Shown: positions 40,889 through 52,538, counted from the stretch's first letter. The stretch is DNA of 64,000 nt from Durusdinium trenchii (GCA_963970005.1 CAXAMN010029027.1:1407798-1471797), one strand, 5' to 3'. A program made the numbers and translations. Notes: generated by a model not told the origin, from the sequence alone.

Positions 40889-40971
40889 CGCAGGTCTTTA
40901 CACGCTATATGTATAGTCAAGACTTGTACATGTACGTGAGCCCCTTTTGGCTGGAAAAGAGCGCGCTACCC
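40889..40971 (+). repeat. 3' LTR of the copia element
   Basis: The 83-bp partner of the 5' LTR, preceded by the purine run AAGTGGGG. Confidence 0.85.
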
Positions 40972-42685
40972 GCTTGCATAGGCCCCAAACTTGACTGATT
41001 AGGAAGATCCCAGTTCCAAAGAAGTTGTTGCGCCAATTCCACAAGACGTGAACACACTCAAAGAAGATCTGAAATGCCAAAGCGCCGGCCTCAAAGCCCC
41101 AATCCGGATCTTGAAAGTTGCGCGGCCGAATTGGAAAATCTGCCGATCACACCTCAAACAGCAGAAATCTAGAGTGGCGAAGCAGTTGCGCGCGATCGAT
41201 CTTCACATGTACTGCGGTCGCTTGCTTGGACTATCGCACACAGTCCATGGATGGCCCTCCTCAACTATCACCAAAACGAACTCGAAGCAAAACTATTTTC
41301 CGTAAGCAGCCAATGCAAACGCATACAGTACTTCACCCCTGAATGCAGGGTTCCCGCCTCCCCCACACACACACGTACACACACAGACAGTAAGTAACTT
41401 GCGTCAGAAAGGAAGGAACATAGACATAAGCAAAAGAGTGAGTGAAGAGCGGCATGTAGTTAGCAGCAGGGTTGTTTCTATCGCGCGATATCCAAAATAC
41501 ATTGAAATACTATGCTGCAAGGACACGGCGCACTTCAGGATCAAAATCCAAACACGAAACGAACAAGTGGAGGGAGGGGAAGGAAGAATACAGAGATGCT
41601 CACCCCGACGCTTGTCTCGATACTCACAGTATATATCAGCTTCATTGGCGGGCGGATGGCATACGGTTTATGGGTGGGTCCCCCAGCTGCTGTATGTCGG
41701 TGTCAAGTGGTACCAGTCAAGTTCCTCAAGCATAAGGATGAATATAGAGAGAAACATGCATATTGGAGAAGGGTTGGATTTTCATGAAGTCTGGACGACC
41801 GCATGGATCATCATGGATCGATATGTTCAAGGACAACACTATATAAACCGTATACAGATCGTATAGCATATTGTTTTGCAACGCACACCCACCAAATTCC
41901 AAATTCACGTGGTGAAAAGTTGCAAAGGCCAAGTGTTTCGTGTAACACGTACTTGGACCATACGACATTTAGCTGATCAGGCTACCGTTGAATCCGTTTT
42001 TGTAGGTGTAAGTGGTACACGGGCACTCTGCATCTCTTGGTAAGAAAGACACTTGGATGCAACTTCATGCTGTTTACTTCCTGATTATTTGGATTGTACT
42101 TCCCACGACTACGGCTTCCAAGGATGTGGGATGAGAATAAACAGGAAGACAAGAAACTCGAGGACACACAAGGGACACATCCTATGCACAGCCTGGTGGG
42201 GTCATGTGGAGTCACCAATCGAACAAGGACATCAACAAAACAGTGACGGAAAGCCTGGGGTTGTTCAAGGCGGGACAGAGGCTGCAGCAGCTCTTGACCC
42301 CAAGTTCACACCGTGCACAGTCCTCACCGTAGCATCTGCGTTTCCAGGCGCTTGGCGACACGTTGGCAAAACGGCTCGAGCCATCTTGTCGATCTGAGGC
42401 ACGGGTTCTCAATTTTTAGTCGAGATAAAGTTATTTGAGTTATTTCAGTTGACTTACAGAAGCGTTTGTCAGGTCTTGAGATGAATAAAGCTAAATGATT
42501 GGATATGGTGGATGACTGGATGATGTTGTGATTACTACCGTTGCTTCATTCGCTTCATTCTCTAATGCAAAATTCATTCATATATTATATGAAAAGATGT
42601 GAACGTGAACATCCCTTCGTATTCTGCAAAAAAATTGTGGGGGTGAAGGGGGTGGGTCAAGAAACATAGGTAGGTAGTTGCGTGA
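40972..42685. other. Spacer, no gene supported
   Basis: Only short, overlapping frames. Includes an ACACAC-rich patch near 41361-41390. Confidence 0.5.
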
Positions 42686-42689
42686 AGAA

Positions 42690-43123
42690 CTCTTCACCTA
42701 CGTACCCTGTTGCAGGAACATGAGCGCCCAAAACACCAAGGGCAGCGCGGTTGTCTCTGCTTACTGCAGCTTGGACATCAAAAGATGCAAAAATACCATG
42801 AAAAGCGTGGCATGTTTTGATAGATTCAAAGTCTTCATCGGTGCTCTTCGTTTCCAGTCCAATGTGAGTTCACTCACGGGCGTCACCGAAAACTACTCAC
42901 TGCAGCGAGAGAGAGGACAGTGTGCGGAAAGAGTAAATGGTGTGGATGGACAGAGTTATACAAGGCTTTGAAGGCTGAGCCAAAAATAGGCAGAGCCTTG
43001 AGCCTTCTTTTGATTCCTGAAAATGCGATGGAAATTGCGACGTGCTTTCCCAGCAAATCTCAGTGCAGTGGTTGACCCAGACCAGTAAAGCTGTGGCTTT
43101 GATATGCATCGTCAGTTTCGGCA
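42690..43123. repeat. Dispersed repeat family A, copy 2, part 1
   Basis: Matches about 22135-22670 of copy 1 (for example ACCCTGTTGCAGGAACATG and ACTCACGGGCGTCACCGAAA). It is cut at GTTTCGGCA by insertion C and resumes at 45011. Confidence 0.8.
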
Positions 43124-43668
43124 GGAGGGCCATTTATTTTATTTTGTTTTGTGTGTTTTTATACAGGATGTTTGTTGTTTCTCGTGGCTTCTGGCTTCTG
43201 TGGCTTTTGGCTTTGGTGGCTCTCGTGGCTTCTGTGGCTTTTGGCTTTCGTGGCTTCTGTGGCTTTTGTGGTGTTTGGCTTTCATTGCTCTTGTGGCTTC
43301 TGGCTGTTTGCTACTAGTCCATCTTTGGAGGAATGTGAAGTCCGAGGCACATCTCCGACACTCGCACCTGCCACGAAATCAATAATTTAAGGTGAACTCC
43401 CCGGTGCAAAAAATTCTAACCAAGCAAATAATATGCCACCTGCGCTAGTTCTCTTTCTCTTTGCTGTTTCTTTGCTAACTGCACCAAACTGTTGTGATGG
43501 GTAGGAATTTCTCTGACACCTACACTATTCCAATGTATTTTGCCAGCTACGACAGCTCCCAAATCTGTCTACCTATCCATCTATCTGTCTATATCTGTCT
43601 GTCTGTCTGTCTGTCTGTCCGTCCATCTGTCTGTCTGTCTGTCTATCGATCTATCTATCTATCCCTCG

Positions 43669-43700
<32 letters not shown>

Positions 43701-43771
43701 CTTTGGCAGCTGTTCTGCTTTCTTTTTTTGCTTTTGCTTTTCCGTTTGTTTGCAAAGAAACCAAACAAGGA

Positions 43772-44090
43772 AGCAAGCAAGCAACCAAGCCAGCCAGCCA
43801 GCCAGCAAGCCAGCAAGCCAAGCCAGCAAGCCAGCCAGCCAGCCAGCAAGCCAGCAAGCCAAGCCAGCCAGCAAGCCAGCAAGCCAAGCCAGCCCAGCCA
43901 TGCCAGCCAGCCAGCCAGCCAGGCAGCCAGGCAGCCAGCCCAGCCAGCCAGGCAGGCAGGCAGGCAGGCACCAGCCAGGCAGGCAAGCAGCCAAGCCAAG
44001 CCAAGCCAAGCCCAGCCCAGCCCAGGCCAGCCCAGCCCAGCCCAGCCCAGCCAGCCAGCCAGCAAGCAAGCAAGCACGAGCTGCTCACCT
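43772..44090. repeat. CCAG/CAAG/CAGG microsatellite
   Basis: A long run of AGCC/AAGC/AGGC units. It is open in several frames on both strands, giving Gln/Pro/Ala/Ser or Leu/Ala/Gly/Trp repeats that are not genes. Confidence 0.9.
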
Positions 44091-44359
44091 TTGGATCTGG
44101 TGTGCTGCTGGGGGGGCGCTGCGGCCCCCTCCAACCCCACACGAAATCTGCACTTCATCTCCGACACCCGCACCTGCCACGAAATCAATATTTTAAGGTG
44201 AACTCCCGGGTGCAAAAAATTCTAACCCTCCTGCGCTAGTTATCTTTCTCTTTGCTGTTTCTCTGCTAACTGCACCAAACTGTTGTGATAGGTAGGAATT
44301 TCTCTGACACCTACACTATTCCAATGTATTTTGCCAGCTACGACAGCTCCCAAATCTGT

Positions 44360-44762
44360 CTACCTATCCATATATCTATCCATCTGTCTGTCTGTCTATC
44401 GATCTATCGATCTATCTATCTATCTATCGATCTATCCATCCATCTATCTATCTATCTCTCTCTCTCTCTCTCGATCTATCTGTCTGTCTGTCTGTCTGTC
44501 TATCGATCTGTCTATCTATATAGTTTTTCTTTTGTCTTTCTTTCTGTCTGTATTTCTTTATCTTTTCCTTTCTTTCTTTTCTATTTCTGACTTTCCTCCT
44601 TTCTGGATTTCTTTCTTTCTCTATTTATTTATCGCTTTCTTTCTTTCTTTCTATCTATCTATCTATCATTATCTATCTGTCTATCTATCTATCTATCAAT
44701 CTATCTTTCTATCGATCCATTTATCTGTCTATCTTTCTATCTTTCTATCTATCTAGCTATCT
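44360..44762. repeat. CTAT/CTGT/CTTT microsatellite
   Basis: Imperfect tetranucleotides, the counterpart of the shorter block at 43570-43700 in the first unit of insertion C. Confidence 0.9.
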
Positions 44763-44763
44763 A

Positions 44764-44985
44764 GCACCTGCTTCAAGTTCCACAAAGTACTGTGCCTGCC
44801 ACGAAATGTGCTCTCCAAGGCCCGCAAACTCCGGCACCTGCCACGAAAACTGCACTTCAACATCCACAAAGTCCTGCACCTGCAACGAAAACTGCACTTC
44901 AACATCCACAAAGTCCTGCACCTGCCACGAAATCTGCACTTCAAGGTCCACAAAGTACTGCCTGCCACGAAGCACGAAAAACAAA
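44764..44985. repeat. Second array of the 42-bp minisatellite
   Basis: About five units of the same family as 24419-24890, in reverse orientation (CACCTGCCACGAAATCTGCA, CTTCAAGGTCCACAAAGT). Confidence 0.85.
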
Positions 44986-45010
44986 AAACACCTAAATTAA
45001 ATCCGAGCTC

Positions 45011-45295
45011 GTTTCGGCACAGGCAATTTCTCGAGTCTCTGGATGTTTTGAATGATGAGTACTTGGCTTAAGAGCCGTTGAGTTGCGGTCTCGAATCGGT
45101 GCAGTGCGCCAGCTCCAGTTGCATGTTTTCTCCTTGCATTCACTCATACTCACTTGTTTGACTTGCACCTGAGGATTTCTCCGAAAAAAGGCTTCATGGT
45201 GAATCCTGACGATCCTCGCACCTCGAATCACTGGGTTTTCGCACTGTCTCTCTAGTTTTCAGTTCCTATATTGTAGTTTAAGTTTGAGAATGGTT
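45011..45295. repeat. Dispersed repeat family A, head-to-tail junction
   Basis: The end of one unit (to about 45121, CCAGTTGCATGTTT) is fused to the beginning of the next (TCTCCTTGCATTCACTCATA), showing that family A units are arranged in tandem here. Confidence 0.75.
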
Positions 45296-45301
45296 CATGT
45301 G

Positions 45302-46010
45302 GACTGCGCTCAAAAAGCCCTACTCAAAACATATAGATGAACGTAAACTTTTTAAGGTTGGAGATGTGTTTTTCAGTCTTCGTTTAGAAGCGGGCCCCCA
45401 GCGGACTATGGTGATGCAGCAAGGCAGCGCTAGGTTTCTTCATACCAGGATAAGCGAGAAGGCCAACGAAGAAACACGCACAAAGAAGAAACACGCAGAG
45501 AGCAGGAAAAATACGAAACAAGACAAAAAAGGAAACAATAAAAAGGAAAAACAAACAAAAATAAGAAAACAAAAATAATGCACAACAAGAAGCAGACTAG
45601 CAAGCAGGAAAAAGAATCTGACAGGATAAAGAAATCGACGGAGATTTTTGCGTTATGCTGGCGCTAGCTCCGCGCTAGACGACGATCCATTTCTTGACCC
45701 CTTGCCCATCCAACACCCAAATCTTTTGTCAGTTTTTACGTCCTTCCTATGTCGTGCTGACGATTTCTGAGAACTAAAAATAGGAAGCACCTGCAGAAGT
45801 CAAGCAACAGCAGTAGCAGCAACAACAACAGATCCAGCAGCTCAACAGGCCCGCGCTAGACACCTCTCACAGTTTTTGCAGTTGAGGCACCTTCATGTTT
45901 AACATCCCTGTGCTTTGAGTACGGCTGGAGTTTAAAGAAGACTTAGAAGCGGGCCCCCATGGAATTGCGATGAGTGCACCATCTTGGGAAAAAACATTTT
46001 GGAAGCCAAC
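45302..46010. mobile_element. Insertion B, copy 1 (709 bp) with CATGTG target duplication
   Basis: The insert begins GACTGCGCTCAAAAAGCC and ends TTTGGAAGCCAAC, flanked by CATGTG at 45296-45301 and 46011-46016. The matching place in family A copy 1 reads TATGTG once (near 21729), an empty site. Contains repeated GGCGCTAG/GCGCTAG motifs. No coding ORF and no clear terminal inverted repeats; probably a non-autonomous element. Confidence 0.75.
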
Positions 46011-46016
46011 CATGTG

Positions 46017-46610
46017 TATTTTGTATCAATGGTTTGTTGTTTTGTCTTCAAGCAATCTATTTGTATATAAGTTATATATTGCCAAGACCCTTCTTTTCAA
46101 ATTAGCATGCTGTTGCGCATGTGCTCAGGCAATCCTGGGAGTCTTGGGCACCCAATCGGGTGCAAACCATGCAACAAGTACAAGCCAGAGAGGCTGATAT
46201 GCTTCGCTTTTGATTTGCATACAAACAGCAGCTAGCAGCTAATTGCAGTCGTCAGGCCCAATGACTCCTGCAAGTATGCCGCTCTTTGTTCTTTTTGCCA
46301 CAGCAAGGAGCCTGATATGTTTTAAACGGTTTTATGGTGCCTAGCTGCAAAACCTTGACAACTCTGTTTTGCATAACTTTCCAGCAGAAATCGATCAAAC
46401 TCGAATAACTTTTCACCCGTGCACCCTGTTGCAGGAACATGGACGCCCACAACACCGAGGGCAGCGCGGTCGTCACGCTTTGCAGAGAAGGTGCCTCATG
46501 TGGACCTGTTGGTTTCCAGCTTGTGGTTTATCCTGCATAGTGTTCAAACCACCGATTTTTTCAATTCTGCTTACACCACTCTGCTTACTGCAGCTTGGAG
46601 GGCACAAGAG
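46017..46610. repeat. Dispersed repeat family A, copy 3
   Basis: Matches 21735-22315 of copy 1 closely, resuming right after insertion B. Confidence 0.85.
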
Positions 46611-46870
46611 TCGGTCAACGATCCTTCAGTGCAGGACCTCCTGCCAGAACAGAGTACCAAGTTTAAATGTTTTTTGGAAGTCTTTCTCCTGACGTGACAT
46701 CAAGTGGATTTGAGTGCATATGTGTTCTTGTTGGAATGAGATGTTTCTCGGTCAACGCAGGTCCTCGAGTGGTTCTGCATCAGAGGACCCTTGTGGTTGC
46801 ATCGCAAATGAAAGCATCGTTGTGGACGGTTTGTTGTTCTTAGGTAACTTTTTCTTAGCAGGCAACCCAT
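46605..46870. repeat. Dispersed segment shared with 50835-50880 and 51205-51300
   Basis: Contains GGTCAACGATCCTTCAGTGC, then CCTCGAGTGGTTCTGCA and GGACCCTTGTGGT; the same landmarks recur at 51205-51300. CTTTTTCTTAGCAGG near 46848 recurs at 50867-50881. A related GGACCCTTGTGGT site is at 49299. Confidence 0.6.
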
Positions 46871-47960
46871 TGACAAACAAACCAAAAAGTAACACTTGTC
46901 AAGCAATCGGACTCTCAATTATACAAACATGGCCTCTCACAGTTTTGCGCAAAAGAACTCAGCATGGTAGTCAAACCCGTTTTTTCGGTGACAAATGTTT
47001 CCTTTATTTTGTTTGGAGTGTAACGTTTGCGCAAGAACTCGTTTTAGTGGCCCCAAGGCTTGGCTACAGCAGTCCATGGTTTTTAGCAAAATGAATTCAG
47101 GGAAACCAACAAAGTATGAGATAGTGCAGTTGGTTTGTTTGCAGATGTTCAGTCTTATGAAGCATTTGTTTGTATTTGGTTTCTCAATTGTTTGGCCAAA
47201 AGAATGTTATATAAACATATTCATGTCAAGATACCTTGTTACCTTGTTGCCACATTTGTCCTGTCTTGTGGCAGTGTTTGACAGTGTCGTGCACTCTTTG
47301 AGCGGTAGAGTGCAAAGGTGCACCGTTGTTTGTTAGTGTTTGTTTCTCCGTGTCCATCGACTCACCTTCCATCACAACGAATGATCACACTCGTACACTG
47401 GGGAGTCTAAAGCTCATGACGTTATATAATGTATATTGCGTAGATCATCGATTGGTGTGGGAAAGTTCTATGGGCGATGGCAACAGCTTGACCGTTCGTT
47501 TCGCGATATATCAAATTGTAGGCCTCACAGTCGACTGCTGACCGTCCATGATGCCAGTTTGAGGAGAATGGCAAGGAGTTCCGCAGAGAGTGGAACAGGC
47601 AGTTATGTGCACGATGCTAGGAGAAGACAAACGCAACCACGGTTAACGGTTGGTTTTTTGCATTAACTCGCACCAATCTGAACGACCCACGTGAACACAA
47701 TGTGTAACCATTGGGAACAATCTCGTCTTAGGGTTTGTTGTCGAAGGGTGATCTACCTGACTGCACAGGCTGGAAGCTTCACGCGACGCTTGGCGTGCAA
47801 AGGCTCAGAGGTGCGGTGCCCAGATCAGCTATGGCAAAGGCACAAATTGGTGAGAGACGTTGTGAGAGACGTGAGAGACGTTGTGACGGTTGTATAGCGC
47901 TTGTCCTGAATGTTCTTGTCTATGATATCCATTGATTGTCCAATATCTCCACTCAACAGT

Positions 47961-48062
47961 CCGAGCTTCACTACCCCCAAGCGGTCAAAAGACTGTCAGA
48001 CGCTTAATATGGGAGTTCAGATACCAAGGCCATATCTCAACGGCAATGAGGCCAGGAGGGTG
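47961..48062. repeat. Short dispersed repeat D, copy 1
   Basis: Aligns with 49041-49146: AGCGGTCARAAGACTRTCAG, then GGGAGTTCAG and CTACCAAGGCCA, then GAGGCCA. Orientation is the same. Confidence 0.65.
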
Positions 48063-48513
48063 CGCTTTCGTCATTTGCTGCATCGCAAAGTTGGGGGCGA
48101 TTCAGATTGTGTTCTATGTTTTGCAGATCAGCTGAAGCTGCAAAACAGCATTGTGCGGCTCCCCACTCGTGCATCCAGTCGTTCTTGAATGGGTGGGGTG
48201 TTTGGATTTTGTTTAGTTCAAACTGGCAACATGATGCGGGACAGTTCGACACACAAGCTTGGTGAACAAGGTAAGCCATGGTAACAAGGTAAAATGTTGA
48301 AATGTAAAACCTGGTGAGCGGTGAACACATAACCTCATCAGTGAACTTGTTTGAGCCTTTGCTTGCTTGATTTTTGTGGTGGTTCTCACTTGCATATCAC
48401 TGCCAAAGCTAAAGGGGCAGAGGGTAGGGCCATGGCTAATTTGACCTGACAGAGGGTTTATCTCAACCCAGGCAGCGGCGCAGTGACCATAGCTGAGCCA
48501 TCACATTTGAGTT

Positions 48514-48804
48514 ATGGCCAAATCGAAATTGGGTCAATGTGATGGCAGACTCAAATGTGATGGCAGACTCAAATTGGGCCGTCAGCGGCCTCATTCAGAA
48601 AGATGGGCAGACGAACTGGCAAAGATCATGACTGGCAAGGACCCAACGTTATACTTCGTCCAAACAAAGGACAAACACAAGCAACCTGGAGAGCTGCTCT
48701 TCACCCCTACGAAAGATAACTTCCCTCTTCGCTTTCTTGCAAATCCGGAGGCCTTGCCCTCCCGGATGCCGGAGCTGAACAAAGAGGTCACGGCCAGGCC
48801 GTGA
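48514..48804 (+). CDS. Candidate exon, unknown charged protein
   Basis: From about codon 28 the frame has coding character (SERWADELAKIMTGKDPTLY, FVQTKDKHKQPGELL), ending NKEVTARP and a stop. The first codons fall in an 18-bp tandem repeat (TCAAATGTGATGGCAGAC), so the real exon likely starts inside. No family recognised. Confidence 0.3.
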   Translation: MAKSKLGQCDGRLKCDGRLKLGRQRPHSERWADELAKIMTGKDPTLYFVQTKDKHKQPGELLFTPTKDNFPLRFLANPEALPSRMPELNKEVTARP

Positions 48805-49040
48805 AGCAGAATTGTGAAATTGTTGATTCTGATATGGTTAAAAACTGCAAAGGTGCAGACATGTAGTCTCTCAAGGGCCCTGAATCTCAACTTGATTTGT
48901 CAGTTTGCTGAACGAACAGGACATAGTAGGACAGACTGTGTTCATTTCTCGAACACCCTCCTCCTCGACGTATTTTGATGTCGCATTCGGCTTTTTGACA
49001 GCTTTGCACTTCATGTCCTGGCCGCTTAATTTAAAAGTCC

Positions 49041-49146
49041 CTCCAGCTTGATTGTCCGGAGCGGTCAGAAGACTATCAGGCGTTTCGTTTGGGAGTTCAG
49101 TTCAGCTACCAAGGCCACAGCCCCAAAGCCATGAGGCCAACCGCCT
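49041..49146. repeat. Short dispersed repeat D, copy 2
   Basis: Partner of 47961-48062. Confidence 0.65.
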
Positions 49147-49460
49147 GATTAAGGAGGCAGGGCCCACCGCAACAGTGCAACTGTTGGGGAGGCTGCGCAG
49201 ACCACTTGCCGCGTCATTCGTGCAAACATAGGTTCTCCTGCATTATTTGCATTCTGGTTATGGGAGACGCTCTCCAACCCTCTAGTGGCTTTGCATCAGG
49301 GGACCCTTGTGGTCCTAGCTGCCTGGTTACTTACGTTTTGTGCGTTCGATCCTTGCGTTTTTAATACATCCTCATGCATCAGAAGAAAGCCATTGGACAC
49401 AGAAGCGTCCTAAAGGCATTTTCAAGAGCCAGAACACGCATATCCAGCAGTACCCCATAG

Positions 49461-49616
49461 TTTGGACACAGAAACGTCCTGGAGGCAGCCACCGCCGATG
49501 CGGAAGAGATCATCATGTCCCTCGAGCGGAAGGATGCTGCGCCCACAGCACCGGAGCCGCAACCTCCGGCGCCTGCGCAACCGGTGCCCTCGCCGCCGAC
49601 GGAGCAGGAGCTCTGA
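49461..49616 (+). CDS. Candidate C-terminal exon, Pro-rich tail
   Basis: An open frame with no ATG at its start reads VLEAATADAEEIIMSLERKD and then a Pro/Ala/Gln tail (APTAPEPQPPAPAQP) ending TEQEL and TGA. It resembles the last exon of a protein with a coiled or helical segment followed by a disordered tail. An AG at about 49469-49471 could be the acceptor. No family recognised. Confidence 0.35.
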   Translation, partial: FGHRNVLEAATADAEEIIMSLERKDAAPTAPEPQPPAPAQPVPSPPTEQEL

Positions 49617-50017
49617 AAACCGGAAGAACGGTGGCACCGGGGCGGCAGGTGATACAGAGGTGTTTTTTGTTGGTGTAGGTACAGCGAGTGAGATGGTGAA
49701 TGTTTAAGGGTTTAGTTGCTGTGCGTTTGGATGCTGATTTTATCACACTCCTAGACTCCCTTTGAATCAAAGTGGGCGAAGGCAGCACATTTCAGTTATA
49801 TAGACAAATTATGCATGTTCAAGGGCTAAAGAAAAAGCATTCGGTAGCACCCCATAGGTTGGACACAAACAGACAATTCCCACATGCATGTCCAAGAGTG
49901 AGAGAAAAGCATCCAGCATTTCCCCCTAGATTCTTTCGAAAAACGAAAGCATTTCCACAAAGTCGTGGACCTCCAGACCACACAGATGCATTTAGCCGAG
50001 GACAGTACATGCATATG

Positions 50018-50704
50018 GACTGCGCTCAAAAAGCCCTGCTCAAAAAATATAGATAGACGTAAACTTTTAAGGCTGTAGATGATGTGTTTTTAAGTTTTCG
50101 TTTAGAAGCCGGCCCCCAGCAGAATATGGTGATACAGCAAGGCAGCGCTAGATTGGCGCTAGGTTGGCGCTAGGTTTCTTCATAACAGGATAGCAAGCAG
50201 GAAAAAGAAGACACAAGCAGAGAGCAGGAAACAGAAGAAGCAAGACAAGAAAGAAGAAAAGCCAAGAAGAAGAAGAAGAAGAAGAATGCACAACAAGAAG
50301 AAGACAAGCAAGCAGGAAAAATAAGAATCTGACAGGATAAAGAAATCGACGGAGATTTTTGCGCTAGGCTGGCGCTAGATCCGCGCTAGACGACGGTCCA
50401 TTTCTTGACCATTTGCCCATCCAACATCCAAATCTTTTGAGTCAGCTCTTACGTCCTTCCTAATTATGTCGTTCTGAAGATTTCTGAGAACAAAAAGTGG
50501 AAACAACTGCAGGAGTCCAGCAGCAGCAACAGCATCTCAGCAGTCCGCGCTAGACACCGCTCACAGTTTTTGCAGTTCACACGCCTTCATGTTTAACATC
50601 ACTGTGGTTTGAGTGTGGTTGAAGTTTAAAGGAGATTTAGAAGCGGGCCCCCATGGAATTGCGACGAGTGCACCATTTTGGGAAAAGACATTTTGGAAAC
50701 CAAC
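50018..50704. mobile_element. Insertion B, copy 2 (687 bp)
   Basis: Same ends as copy 1 (GACTGCGCTCAAAAAGCC ... TTTTGGAAACCAAC), flanked by CATATG (50012-50017) and CATATA (50705-50710). The different flanking sequence at each copy supports target-site duplication of five or six bases. Confidence 0.75.
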
Positions 50705-50880
50705 CATATAGGAATTTGGATGGGGCCTGGATTTTTGGGAGGGGGCTGTACGTTTTGGATTACCGTGCGGAACTTTACGTTTCGCGTTTTGCATACCGGG
50801 GCTCCTAAGCTTGTGGTTTGATTGTAAGTCAAGGCGTGGTTGTGGACGGTTCCTTGTTCTTGGTAACTTTTTCTTAGCAG

Positions 50881-51162
50881 GATGAAGATGATGGGCTCGC
50901 TGCTGGTGGGGCTGCAGCACCAGAAGAGGCTTGGACCTTGGAGCAGTGTCCGTTTGTGGCCACCTGCAGGTGTCCGGTAGCTCACAGTTTGCACCCGCAT
51001 ACATGGTAGAAGGAAGTTCACAAAGCATCAGTTGATCCAGCTGTTGGAGAAGATATAGAGTACCACCGAATGCACAAAAACAAATTGGAACCTATAGAAA
51101 TAATTGAAGACGTTGGTCAAATATTCCCGGATCAGTGCTCAACTGCAAGACTAAGCAGATAG
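50881..51162 (+). CDS. Candidate exon pair, unknown protein
   Basis: After the acceptor CTTTTTCTTAGCAG a frame reads DEDDGLAAGGAAAPEEAWTL, then a Cys-containing stretch (EQCPFVATCRCPVAHS) until a TAG near 51008. A second frame from 51009 reads KEVHKASVDPAVGEDIEYHR and continues charged to a stop at 51162. They may be neighbouring exons or a decayed gene. No family recognised. Confidence 0.25.
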
Positions 51163-51204
51163 TTGTGTTTAATGTGTTTTTTCATTGCGCCTTATTTCAA
51201 GCAG

Positions 51205-51400
51205 ACACAAGAGGTGGTCAACGATCCTTCAGTGCATTCTCCTGATGTGGCATCCTCGAGTGGTTCTGCACCAGAGGACCCTTGTGGTGTCATCGCCATC
51301 GCACCGTTTTTTTCAGGGGCAAAGTCTCCCTGTTTGCTCTTTTGGAGTGGAATGTTTGCAGAAGAACTCGTTTACCAGCACGCAGGTCCACAGCCACCCA
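51205..51400. repeat. Dispersed segment shared with 46605-47070
   Basis: Carries GGTCAACGATCCTTCAGTGC, CCTCGAGTGGTTCTGCACC and AGAACTCGTTT in the same order as the segment near 46.6-47.05 kb. Confidence 0.6.
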
Positions 51401-52538
51401 TTCTGGATTTGTCGCCAGTAATGGCTGGTCTTTGGTCGGAAAGAACAAGGATAGCTTGTTTGGCCTGCGCTGTTGTGTCAACAGCTGGAAGGACCAACTG
51501 AACGCACCCTCGGGTTAGCGCGGCAATTTGCGGTCAGGGCAATTGACTAGCCTGGGCTACTGGTTCCTCCAATAAGCCAAACTGTCCCACTGTGCCACCA
51601 GTCCCATCGTTGCAGTTTCGACCACACATGTGCTGTGCATGATTTCCACTTGCGTGTTGTTTTGCGATCACTTTCTCTTTCCCAACTAGCCATGGCAGAG
51701 CCCTGCAGGATGAAGGCGTGGAAGATGTGGCTCGTGTGTTCGAAGAATGCGATGTGTGTGGAGAGAAGAAACATCGAGCGCTGAACCGAGAAGTCTGAAG
51801 TCTGGACTACCCGTACATGAGACGGGACTTTAAGACGCAGAAGTGAGCACATGTAGATCAGATGAGATGGGAGCTTGCAACAAAAAAACAGTTCCTTAAA
51901 ATTGCATATTTGGCCGGGAACGATTCTTCCAGGGACACATGAGATAGGAAAGCTAGAACCTGCCTGAGCGTTGCACTACTGTCTCATTTCCCGTCAGCAG
52001 AAGTCCTACATGTGTTTCTTCAGCATGGTTTAGCAAAGGCTACTCCACCGGATTTCCGGTCCAGATGTCCAGAGTGTAGCTTGCCTAGCATCAATACTGG
52101 TGGACGAATATCATGGACTCACGGATTTCAAGTACAATGCTATCAAGGATGTTCCACCACCAAAAGATGCTAGAAGATTGGAATTAGTTTCACCGAACGC
52201 GGCGTCGCGTTGTTTACAGGTCTTGGCAGTTCCTTACCTGCCAACACCGTCGAGTCCACACCCTACTTGTAGATCCCTCAACTGCAGGGCTGCAGTATAT
52301 GGTGGGGGTTGTGACCTCCTAGCAAAGGTGTTTCTAGACTTGTTTAGGATAGTTTGTTCCAAACAATTTCAAAAATACACAAAATACATAAATATAAGCC
52401 ATATAATATGTAGAAAGATTTTATAACAATGTTTAAAATTGTTTAAACATATATATATATATATTCTGTGGTCTTCTGTCCCCGGGATTAAAGAATCTCG
52501 AGCACATCCTTTTTGGTTCCGTAGTGTTTCGGCTCTAG

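Larger units (their letters stand above)
38475..40971 (+). mobile_element. Internally deleted copia element
   Basis: Short LTRs (38475-38552 and 40889-40971) enclose Gag remains, an intact zinc knuckle, then directly the end of RT, RNase H and a C-terminal extension. Protease, integrase and nearly all RT are missing. A tRNA-type primer site follows the 5' LTR and a short purine run (AAGTGGGG) precedes the 3' LTR. At about 2.5 kb it could only move with enzymes supplied by a full copy. No clear target-site duplication was found. Confidence 0.8.
43124..45010. mobile_element. Insertion C: 1.9-kb repeat-rich insert with target duplication
   Basis: The insert is bounded by GTTTCGGCA at 43115-43123 and again at 45011-45019, and family A sequence is continuous once it and one copy are removed. 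Inside are two related units of about 600-800 bp (starting near 43360 and 44155), each with the stretch ending GACAGCTCCCAAATCTGTC followed by CTAT/CTGT microsatellite, and pieces of the 42-bp minisatellite at the unit boundaries and end. No ORF outside repeats. No terminal inverted repeat recognised. Confidence 0.65.

Noticed and set aside
43494-44240. Long ORFs with Gln/Pro/Ala/Ser or Leu/Trp/Gly repeats
   Set aside because: They are open in several frames on both strands because of the AGCC/AAGC microsatellite; there is no non-repeat coding sequence.
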